A stretch of 17,958 nt of DNA from NCBI GenBank assembly GCA_030067055.1, contig JASJAL010000003.1, positions 1-17,958 of the forward strand, read 5' to 3'. The notes beneath the pieces are model-generated. The model searched no databases and had not been told where the DNA came from. It saw only the letters and a program-made list of their open reading frames with translations. Positions 7,093 to 13,946 of the stretch are shown here, piece by piece (the first letter of the stretch is position 1; each line of letters begins with the position of its first letter). The position numbers were made by a program, and so were the translations under genes. Source of the DNA: Kiloniellales bacterium (GTDB lineage: Bacteria; Pseudomonadota; Alphaproteobacteria; Kiloniellales; JAKSBE01).

Positions 7093-7401
7093 TCAGTCGT
7101 ATCCGAAGAGCCAGATCGTCGTGCCCCGGTGGACGTTCGTGACGGAGTGACGGGCGTTGCGGGGGATGAAGACCTCGTCGCCGGGACCCGCTTCGACGCA
7201 TTGCCCGGCGATCTCCAGCCTCAGGCGGCCCTCGGCCACGGTGACCAGCTCGTTGCAGCCGTGCAAGAAGTCGAGCCATTCCTGTCCTGGCGGATCGACG
7301 AAGCTGTGACAGGAGAAACCGCGGCCGCGCCACGCCGCCGCCACCGCCTCGCGGTCCAGGGGCGTGGGAAAGCGCGCGCGCCTCAGGATCTCGACCGTCA
7401 T
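7093..7401 (-). CDS. Small cupin-domain protein
   Basis: This 102-residue single-domain cupin has motif 1 at about residues 44-58 (DFLHGCNELVTVAEG) and motif 2 at 74-89 (GDEVFIPRNARHSVTN). Three usual metal ligands can be placed, His47, Glu51 and His85, but the first His of the normal HxH pair is replaced by Phe45. A metal may be absent or held differently. The tail ...TTIWLFGYD completes the barrel. Comparable small cupins bind sugars, amino acids or metals, or act as isomerases and dioxygenases; nothing here indicates a substrate. The ATG at 7401 follows GAGGGG by two bases. The gene stands between the kinase gene and the DUF4132 gene with over 180 bases on either side, so it is probably its own transcription unit. 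Confidence 0.82.
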   Translation of the reverse strand: MTVEILRRARFPTPLDREAVAAAWRGRGFSCHSFVDPPGQEWLDFLHGCNELVTVAEGRLRLEIAGQCVEAGPGDEVFIPRNARHSVTNVHRGTTIWLFGYD

Positions 7402-7450
7402 GGCCCCTCAAGTCTCCGACCGGGTTCTCAGCAAAACCTCGTCACCGGCA

Positions 7451-7462
7451 TTGACGCGTCAA
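7451..7462. promoter_or_regulatory. 12-bp perfect palindrome upstream of the cupin gene
   Basis: TTGACGCGTCAA is a perfect palindrome centred about 55 bases before the cupin start. Read on the - strand it also contains a -35-like TTGACG. Its position and symmetry suit an operator for a dimeric repressor, but no regulator gene adjoins and no clear -10 follows at the right spacing. Confidence 0.4.
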
Positions 7463-7587
7463 AGACGGTGTCGGCCCGTCGCGCCATCTTCGTTTATTCC
7501 CGGGCGAGAAGGGCAGTCTACACGTCCCGTTTCGGACCCGACAGCGCGCGTCCTCCCGACCCGGTCCTGCACCCGGCGGAAGGAGCC

Positions 7588-10500
7588 CTAACGACCCTGA
7601 TCGCAGGCGAGCGAGCGCTCGTCTTCGCCGAGATACTGCTTACGGCGAACCGCATCGAAAGCAAGACCGGCAATCTCGCAAGCCCGCGCGACGCTGAAGT
7701 GATCCCAGATCATGATCCGACCGTCGTCACCGCTCGTGGCGAAGCGCTCGCCGTCCGGGTGGACGGCGATCCGCCAGCTGGAATCGCTGTGCGCTTGCCA
7801 GGCCTCGCTCAACCTCCGGCCGGTCAGGCTGTCCCAAAGGTGCAGCTTGCCCCGGCGGTCGACGGCCACGAGGGTGACGCCATCGGCCAGATAGGCGACA
7901 TCGGTCGCCCCGCCGGCGTGGCCGGCCAGCACCGCCATCTTTCGGCCCGTGGCCACGTCCCACAGAGCGACCACCTCGTCGCTGGATGCGGTCGCAATTT
8001 GCCGGCCGTCCGGGCTGAAAGCCACGCCCCACACCACATCGTCGTCGGCCGCAATCTCCCGCACGATGGCCTTCTCGCCGGGGTCCCAGAGCCTGACCCT
8101 TCCGTCGGTTGAAACGGCGGCCAGCAGGTCGCCGAGCGGCGAATAGACAGCGCGAGTCACGCGCCCGGCATCGTTAGGCATGGCTGCCTCGAGATCGCCC
8201 GTCTCGCTGCTCCAAAGGCGCAGGCCCAGATCGCTGGCCGTCATGAGTTGCCGGCCATCCGGCGTGAAGTCGACGGACCAGACGGGACCATCGTGAGCAT
8301 CGACCGACCAAAGGGGCCGGCCGCTGGCCGGATCCCAGAGGCGGAGCTGACCGTTACGGTCGCCGGATGCAAGGAGCGATCCGTCCGGCGAAAATCCCAG
8401 AGTCCAAACCTGGTGCGCGTGCCCCGGCATCAGCAGTGGCTCGCTGTCCGAGTTCAGGTCCCATACCTGCACGTTGCCCGCATCGTCGCCGGCAGCCAAA
8501 AGACTACCGTTCCCGCCAATCGCCACACCTTTTGCCGATTGGCCGGCAACCCGGAGTTCCCTGGACATGCGATGGGAGCTGTCGAAGCTCCACAGCCGTG
8601 TCAGCTGGTCCCGTCCCAGTGTCGCCAGGAGCCTGCCGTCCGCGCTCAGCTCGGAATCGATGATGGCCTGGCCGTGGCCGCTCGAAGTCTCCAGCACGAG
8701 CTTCTGCTGGTAGACGTCCCACAGCTTGACGGCGCCGTTCCCGTTGCCGCCGATCAGTTTCCTGCCGTCGGGCGTGAAAACCACCGTCGTGATCCTGTCT
8801 CCGGTGCCGAAGGCGCGTCCAAGGACCCGTCCGGTCGGATACTCCTGCAGGATCGCAGCGCCTTCGGTGCTGGCCGTTGCAAAGCGGTCGCCGGTCGGAC
8901 TGAAGGCAATCTTCGATGGATTGTTCATGCGCGGGTCGTGAAACGGCTCAAAGAGCGGCTTCCGCGACGGCAGAGACCAACCGTAGATCGTTCCGTCGCT
9001 GTAACCGGCCAAGAGACCCCGCCCGTCCGGGCTGAACTCGACCACTTTGGCGCCGAGGGCGCTTTCGGTCATCGGCTCGCCGAGTGCCGTCTTTGCCGAG
9101 ACGTCCCACAGCTGCACCGTTCCATCGCCGTTGGCCGATGCGATGATCTCACCGGTCGGGCTGAAGCCGACGCCGGAGACGACATCATCCGTCTCCCCGA
9201 TCTTCGCGGCGACGACCGTCATGCCCTCGTCGACCGACCAGACGCGAACCGTGCCGTCGGCGCCCGCAGAGGCCAGCAATCGGCCATGCGGCCCGAAATC
9301 CAGGTCCCTGATCCCGCCGGAATGGCCGCGAAGACTCGATCCGATCCGACGCTTGGTGGCGGTATCGATCAGATCGATCTTGCCGTCCCGCTGGGCGGTT
9401 GCCAGGAGGGACCCGTCGGCGGTTAGCGCGATCGCGAGGGCGTCGCCGGCGTCGATGGGGCTGCCGAAGAGGAAGGGCCCCGAGCGGACCAAAGCCAGCC
9501 GCGCCGCGACCATCGACGCACGGGATTCGTAGGCTGGCGGACCTCCCTCGGCACGCACGGTGGCTTCCGCGCCCAGCGCCAGCGCCAGGAGCGGATCCGC
9601 ATCCACGAGTCCGTAGGCCGCCGCGCCCAGTGCGCCGGCAAACCTGTTGTGCGCCTCGACCGTTGCCTGCTCGGCCCGCATTTCGTTCTGCCGGGCTTCC
9701 CGGAACCCCAGCAGGGCGAACACCGAGGAGACCGTCGCGCCGATGGCGAAGAAGGACAGGACCGCGACGGCGATGCGCCGCGTGCGCCTCGCCTTGCGCT
9801 CGCTTTCGGCGGCGATGGCCTCGGCCCGGGCCTTGGCGTCTTCGGAGGCGACGAGAAAGGCCCGCTCGAGCGCGCCGAGCTGATCGGGGTTATTGCCCAC
9901 CCATTCCAGTGCCGATAGAAGCGGGGTTCCTCGATAGAGCAGATCGGAATCCCGGCCGGCGCCGTGCCATTCAGCCGCTGCGTGGCTGATGCGCTGACGG
10001 GTCCTCAGGTCGTCGCGGGACTCTTCGATCCAGCGGCGCAGCCGAGGCCAGGTGCGCAACAGCGCTTCATGGGCGATTTGGACCGTCGTGTCGTCGACCG
10101 TCAGCAGCCGAACCTCGGTCAGGCGCTCGACGGCCCGGTGCATGACTTCCGGCGCGGTGTCATGGTCGATCTCGGAGTGGGCCAGGACCCGCCGGGTGTC
10201 GGGAGTCCCCTCGCCGGGCGTCACCAGGCCGAGGAACAGTCGCTTCGTCGCCTCCCGCTCGGTCATGTCGAAGCGTTGCTCGAAAATCGCATCGGCGGTC
10301 TGGCTGATGGCCCCGGCGACGCCGCCGGCGGCTCGAAACCCCTCGAGGGTCAAGGTCCTACCCTGGCGCCGGATCCAGGTCTCGACGAGCGCATGGGCGA
10401 TCAAGGGCAGCGATCCGGCTTCTTCGCCCGCCTCATCGATGATCGCGTCGATCAATTGGGGTTCCAGGTGGAAGCCCGCCCGCCGCGCCGGTTCGGTGAC

Positions 10501-12027
10501 CGCGCGGCGCAGCTCAGAGGTGGTCATCGGTCCGACCAGCACCTGGTTCTCGGTAATCCGCTCGGCAAGCCAAGGGATCTGGGCACAGGCGGCATAGAAG
10601 TCCGCGCGGACCGAGATTACGACCCTGACCCTGCTGTCGGCAGGGTCGGCCATGGCCGAGAGCGCAGCAACGAACTTCGTCCGCTGATCGGGCGGCGCCA
10701 GGGTGAAGAGCTCCTCGAATTGATCGATACACAGCAGCAGCGGCGGCTCGGAGCCGGCGGCGCCATCCAGGTGCCGTGCCAGGGTCGGGTGGGCAACCAA
10801 TTCGTCGATCGAGACGGCGGGTCTTCGCGATTCCAAGGTCTGAGAGACCTGGAAGTAAAGCTCGGCAAGGGGATCGCGGCCCGGGGTGAAGAGGGCAACC
10901 CGCCAGCCTTCGCTCCCAGGCAGCGCGCCGGCGCTGATCGCCGGGATCAGGCCGGCCCGCACCAGCGAGGACTTGCCGCTTCCGGAGGGCCCGCCGACGA
11001 CCAGCACCTGCTGCAAACGGACACGCCGGACCAGCTCGTCGACCAAGGCCTCGCGGCCGAAGAAGCCGGCCGCATCCTTCGGCTGGTAGGCCGCCAAGCC
11101 CTTGTAAGGGCAGTCTCCGGTCCTTTCGACCATCTGGGTCGGCAGGTCGCCGAGCGTCTTCGCCGCCTCCTTGGCCAGCGTGTCGTGAATCGCAGAGCGC
11201 CAGCTTTCCACGCTGGCAAACCGCGCCTTGGCATCCAAGGCCATGCCCTGCTCGATGACGTCGTGCCAAGCCGAGGGAACGGCCTCCAGCCGATCGGCCA
11301 CGTCTCCTGCCCAAGGCGGCCTCTCGCCCGTCAGGACATGCCACAACAGGGCGGTCGACGCGTAGATATCCGCGGCGTAGGTGATTTCGGCCTCGTCCTC
11401 GCTCTGTTCGGGCGCCTGGTAACGCGGCGTGCCGCCGATCATCGTCGTCAAGGCGTCGTGCTTTACGAGGTCTTTGGCGATTCCGAGGTCGCCCACCAGG
11501 ATGCGCTCGTCGGTCTCGACCAGAACGGTGGGCGCGTCTTCTGCGCTCTCGAGCGACCCAGACGGATCTACCGTGACGCGGCGGGCCTGCTGGAACAGGA
11601 TGTTCTCCGGCTTGATGTCCCGATGCACCACGCCGGCCTCGTGAATGGCGGAAAGCCCGTCCGCCAAGGCATCGACCAGCGGCATGATTCCTTGGGGATT
11701 CTGGATCTCGGCACGCGACCTGCCCTTGAGTCGCGGCGCCAAGGTGCCTCGATTGGCATAATCCATCACGAAATAGGGCCGTCCATCGTTGAGCCGGCCG
11801 AGATCGTGGACCGTCACGATGTTGGGCGAGCGGATCCGCCGCAGCAGCCGCGCTTCCTCCAGGAACCTGAGCCGGACCTCTTCGTTGTGCGCGAACTGCT
11901 GGTGCAGGATTTTCAGCGCGACCAGGGACTCCAGTTCCTGGTCCCAGGCCTGTACGACCAGAGCGAAACCGCCTTGGGCTATCTCATCACGAACTTCGTA
12001 GCGACCGACATAGGATGGTAACGCCAT
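7588..12027 (-). CDS. Ser/Thr protein kinase - nSTAND NTPase - transmembrane - WD40 (14 repeats) signalling protein
   Basis: Residues 10-285 are a Hanks-type kinase: glycine loop IAQGGFALV (16-24), Lys39, alpha-C Glu57/58, HRD 135-137 with Asn142, DLG (not DFG) at 180-182 and APE 205-207. An insert of about 24 residues lies between Asn142 and DLG. Residues 306-326 (PYKGLAAYQPKDAAGFFGRE) open a nSTAND1-type NTPase with Walker A GPSGSGKS (346-353) and Walker B LLCIDQFEEL (431-440). After a helical region comes KARRTRR and a single transmembrane helix (about 751-774), then the linker seen in such proteins (DADPLLALALGAEA). From 863 to 1443 I count 14 WD40 units of about 42 residues, enough for two seven-bladed propellers. 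The positive charges before the helix predict kinase and NTPase inside, propellers outside the inner membrane. All catalytic residues are present. The ATG at 12027 is 15 bases after the exported-protein gene; GGAGG lies 11 bases upstream. The stimulus and kinase targets are unknown. Confidence 0.92.
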   Translation of the reverse strand: MALPSYVGRYEVRDEIAQGGFALVVQAWDQELESLVALKILHQQFAHNEEVRLRFLEEARLLRRIRSPNIVTVHDLGRLNDGRPYFVMDYANRGTLAPRLKGRSRAEIQNPQGIMPLVDALADGLSAIHEAGVVHRDIKPENILFQQARRVTVDPSGSLESAEDAPTVLVETDERILVGDLGIAKDLVKHDALTTMIGGTPRYQAPEQSEDEAEITYAADIYASTALLWHVLTGERPPWAGDVADRLEAVPSAWHDVIEQGMALDAKARFASVESWRSAIHDTLAKEAAKTLGDLPTQMVERTGDCPYKGLAAYQPKDAAGFFGREALVDELVRRVRLQQVLVVGGPSGSGKSSLVRAGLIPAISAGALPGSEGWRVALFTPGRDPLAELYFQVSQTLESRRPAVSIDELVAHPTLARHLDGAAGSEPPLLLCIDQFEELFTLAPPDQRTKFVAALSAMADPADSRVRVVISVRADFYAACAQIPWLAERITENQVLVGPMTTSELRRAVTEPARRAGFHLEPQLIDAIIDEAGEEAGSLPLIAHALVETWIRRQGRTLTLEGFRAAGGVAGAISQTADAIFEQRFDMTEREATKRLFLGLVTPGEGTPDTRRVLAHSEIDHDTAPEVMHRAVERLTEVRLLTVDDTTVQIAHEALLRTWPRLRRWIEESRDDLRTRQRISHAAAEWHGAGRDSDLLYRGTPLLSALEWVGNNPDQLGALERAFLVASEDAKARAEAIAAESERKARRTRRIAVAVLSFFAIGATVSSVFALLGFREARQNEMRAEQATVEAHNRFAGALGAAAYGLVDADPLLALALGAEATVRAEGGPPAYESRASMVAARLALVRSGPFLFGSPIDAGDALAIALTADGSLLATAQRDGKIDLIDTATKRRIGSSLRGHSGGIRDLDFGPHGRLLASAGADGTVRVWSVDEGMTVVAAKIGETDDVVSGVGFSPTGEIIASANGDGTVQLWDVSAKTALGEPMTESALGAKVVEFSPDGRGLLAGYSDGTIYGWSLPSRKPLFEPFHDPRMNNPSKIAFSPTGDRFATASTEGAAILQEYPTGRVLGRAFGTGDRITTVVFTPDGRKLIGGNGNGAVKLWDVYQQKLVLETSSGHGQAIIDSELSADGRLLATLGRDQLTRLWSFDSSHRMSRELRVAGQSAKGVAIGGNGSLLAAGDDAGNVQVWDLNSDSEPLLMPGHAHQVWTLGFSPDGSLLASGDRNGQLRLWDPASGRPLWSVDAHDGPVWSVDFTPDGRQLMTASDLGLRLWSSETGDLEAAMPNDAGRVTRAVYSPLGDLLAAVSTDGRVRLWDPGEKAIVREIAADDDVVWGVAFSPDGRQIATASSDEVVALWDVATGRKMAVLAGHAGGATDVAYLADGVTLVAVDRRGKLHLWDSLTGRRLSEAWQAHSDSSWRIAVHPDGERFATSGDDGRIMIWDHFSVARACEIAGLAFDAVRRKQYLGEDERSLACDQGR

Positions 12028-12042
12028 ACACGCACCGGCCTC

Positions 12043-12522
12043 CTACAGGTGATCGCTGACGTCCACACAGTGATAGGTTTCGACGTCGAGGATGTTGTGA
12101 TCGCGGTCGGCGGCGCTGACGCAGAGGCTTACGGCCCCGTCCCGGACGCCGGTAGACGCGGCCCCCTGCGTGACATAGGTCGGGAAGTCGTCGTGCCGAT
12201 GCCACGCGCCCTTTTCGACGCCGTAAAGGGGCTTGGCCCCGCGCCCGGCTTGCTTGACCGTGTATTTCTCGCCCCACCACACATGGAAGTGGTTCTTCGA
12301 CACGTCCGGCGTGAAGTTGGAGTCGAACGTCAGTTCCAGTTCGTCCCCGGACGCTTTCACACCGGAGATCTTGACCTCGCAGCCGTCCACGGGACAGGCA
12401 TTGGGCATAGGGTCAGCCGCGATTGCGATTCGCACGGCGAGCAACGCCGCGAAGAGCGACAAGGCCAGCACCATCATCTGGGTCAAAGCGCTGCTTCTCA
12501 TTCCTTGACTTCGATTCGGCAT
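12043..12522 (-). CDS. Small exported protein with four Cys and paired His residues, kinase partner gene
   Basis: I do not recognise this 159-residue family. It has a clear Sec signal peptide: a basic start, a hydrophobic core (about 13-30), and an AIA-A cleavage site near residue 35. The mature part has four Cys (43, 48, 134, 152), which could form two disulfides, and two His pairs, HFH (78-80) and HRH (108-110), the first in the aromatic run NHFHVWWGEKY. The second half ends with a SLCVSAADRDHN segment. The fold could be a small beta-sandwich and the His residues could bind metal, but neither is shown. The ATG at 12522 follows a GGGGGGA ribosome site; longer forms from 12612 have no signal peptide at the N-terminus. 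The kinase gene begins 15 bases after the stop, so the two are probably co-transcribed, and the product would be in the same compartment as the WD40 propellers. Confidence 0.75.
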   Translation of the reverse strand: MPNRSQGMRSSALTQMMVLALSLFAALLAVRIAIAADPMPNACPVDGCEVKISGVKASGDELELTFDSNFTPDVSKNHFHVWWGEKYTVKQAGRGAKPLYGVEKGAWHRHDDFPTYVTQGAASTGVRDGAVSLCVSAADRDHNILDVETYHCVDVSDHL

Positions 12523-12573
12523 AGTCGGTTCCCCCCACGGTCGAGTAAGTCCTTTTTGTTCTCTTCCGGGTTG

Positions 12574-12596
12574 AGCAATTGATCCCGTCAATTGCT
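12574..12596. promoter_or_regulatory. Inverted repeat AGCAATTGA-N5-TCAATTGCT upstream of the exported-protein/kinase operon
   Basis: Nine-base arms (12574-12582 and 12588-12596) are perfectly complementary around TCCCG. It lies 51 bases before the start of the exported-protein gene, in an AT-rich patch unlike the surrounding GC-rich DNA, and no T-run follows on either strand, so it looks like an operator rather than a terminator. It may overlap the promoter, which I cannot define exactly. Confidence 0.5.
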
Positions 12597-12624
12597 TTAG
12601 TTGTAGGCACAATCAAAAATGATC

Positions 12625-12640
12625 TGTGAGTTTTGCCACC
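12625..12640. promoter_or_regulatory. CRP-like site upstream of the exported-protein/kinase operon
   Basis: TGTGA-GTTTTG-CCACC keeps one perfect CRP half-site and a degraded second one (two changes from TCACA). With flanks, TCTGTGAGTTTTGCCAC differs at one base of 17 from the - strand of the perfect site at 7040-7055. It is about 103 bases upstream of the start codon and about 30 bases upstream of the inverted repeat. Confidence 0.4.
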
Positions 12641-12787
12641 CGGAGCGCTTTTTCGCGCGACCTACTCTCTTCAACTTTACTCGCAACGCGAAACGAGTTC
12701 AATCGAACGGAAATCCGCAAGGGGAAGCCGCCCGGACACGCCGACCGGCGCCTCGACGACTGACCTTTCAGGTGGCCGGAGAAGCGA

Positions 12788-12805
12788 CCGCCCCGACCGA
12801 GGCGG
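12788..12805 (-). terminator. Hairpin just downstream of the cyclase-FHA gene
   Basis: On the - strand CCGCCTC pairs with GGGGCGG around GGTC (7 bp, one G-U), six bases after the TAG of the cyclase gene. It is the right place for a terminator separating the cyclase from the exported-protein/kinase operon, but no clean U-tract follows. Confidence 0.35.
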
Positions 12806-12810
12806 ACAAG

Positions 12811-13725
12811 CTAGCGCTGGATGGTCTCGAAGCTGATTGGATCCGCCTCGGGTTGGGCCAGCCGCACGGCCGGAGAAATCGTGCCGCTACCGGTCAGGAC
12901 AACGCTCTCACGCCGCAGCAAGAACTCGTGACCGCCGTCCATCGAGACATAGGTGCCAGAGGCGCTGCGATCCTCGAGAATGAACTTGCCGTCCAGGACC
13001 CTGACCACGGCATGTTTGCGCGAGATCCAGGGATGAGGCAGTACGATGCTGCACTCCGTCGATCGCCCGATCAGCACGCTCTCGGCCTCCCGGCAGGTCC
13101 GGGATTCTCGATCGTGGGTCAGAACGACCGCGACGTTGGATACGGTCGACGCCGAACTTGCCCGCCCGCCAGTCCTTTTCGCGGGCGAGGCCATTCTCGT
13201 CTGGCTTGAGGAATCGTCAGCAAGAAAAGAGAAGACGTCGATTGGCTCGCCGACGCCCTTGAGTCGGATCTGGCCCAAAGACCGAAGTTCGGCGGCCTCG
13301 CTACCCGAAAGCAGGTCGAAGAGGCTTCGGCTCAGAAGCGCCTCGCCATCGTTGGCAAGCGCGGCGAGCCGCGCCGTGAGGTTGACCGCCTGACCGAAGA
13401 TATCACCATCGGCCAAGACGATCTGGCCATAGTGCAGGCCCGCGTGAACCGCCAAGGCCGGATCGGTCGTTGCCGAAAGGATGGCGCGCAGGGCACGAAG
13501 CGCCTGGCCTGGATCGTCGAAGTAGCCGAGCACATCGTCGCCCTTCTTGCGAACGACCACCCCGTCTTCGTTGCCGATGGCCGCCTGCAGCCGCTCCAGC
13601 TCGAGGCTGATCAGGCGCTGTGCCTCGGCGTTGCCCACAGCCTCGTAGAAGGGCGTGCTGCCCGAGATGTCGGCGAGCAAGATGACAGCCCAGACCCCCT
13701 CGGGCGGCGTTTGGTCCCTCTCCAT
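12811..13725 (-). CDS. Class III adenylate/guanylate cyclase with C-terminal FHA domain
   Basis: The 304-residue protein has no signal or membrane segment and is probably cytoplasmic. Residues about 10-168 are a class III cyclase domain: metal Asp19 in LLADISGST, second metal Asp63 in KKGDDVLGYF, GLHYGQIVLADGDIFGQ with Asp108 at the position that favours ATP, and the transition-state pair Asn115/Arg119 in VNLTARL. A linker leads to an FHA domain (about 200-290) with GRS (220-222), SRKH (235-238) and SASGTYV, the residues that bind phosphothreonine. The expected product is cAMP, formed by a homodimer, with the FHA domain coupling it to a phosphorylated protein. The ATG at 13725 is the only plausible start; the frame runs on upstream through the MATE gene by chance, without further ATG/GTG nearby. 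The Ser/Thr kinase gene two genes downstream is the obvious candidate for producing the phosphothreonine signal. Confidence 0.9.
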   Translation of the reverse strand: MERDQTPPEGVWAVILLADISGSTPFYEAVGNAEAQRLISLELERLQAAIGNEDGVVVRKKGDDVLGYFDDPGQALRALRAILSATTDPALAVHAGLHYGQIVLADGDIFGQAVNLTARLAALANDGEALLSRSLFDLLSGSEAAELRSLGQIRLKGVGEPIDVFSFLADDSSSQTRMASPAKRTGGRASSASTVSNVAVVLTHDRESRTCREAESVLIGRSTECSIVLPHPWISRKHAVVRVLDGKFILEDRSASGTYVSMDGGHEFLLRRESVVLTGSGTISPAVRLAQPEADPISFETIQR

Positions 13726-13873
13726 GGATCGCTCGCAAGCCCTTGAATCTTCGAAACCGATACCTGTGCAACGCGCACCCGTCCCGCCGGCAAACCTAGC
13801 ACGCTGCAGTCCCGGCGAGGAGTCCGCCCCTATCCGGCAGAACGCTAGGGAAGTCCCGCCGTTCCGACGCTCC

Positions 13874-13891
13874 CTCGCCGCTCCCGGCGGG
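13874..13891 (-). terminator. Hairpin between the MATE and cyclase genes
   Basis: CTCGCCG (13874-13880) and CGGCGGG (13885-13891) form a 7-bp stem with one G-U pair and a CTCC loop, 55 bases after the MATE stop in the 221-base gap before the cyclase gene. Such GC-rich stems occur by chance in this DNA and no U-tract follows, so support is weak. Confidence 0.25.
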
Positions 13892-13946
13892 GCGTAGCGG
13901 ATCGCCGCGGCTGAGCTTCCCGCGCACCCCGGTCGCGACGGTGGAT

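Noticed and set aside
7594..9441. DNA repeat array or CRISPR, suggested by periodic similarity
   Set aside because: The periodicity of about 126 bases comes from WD40 protein repeats; the DNA units are strongly diverged and there are no spacers.
9964..12021. 685-codon open frame on the + strand
   Set aside because: It is antisense to the kinase/NTPase part of the 1479-residue gene. High GC keeps the frame open; the sequence has no recognisable domain, while the - strand shows clear kinase and STAND motifs.
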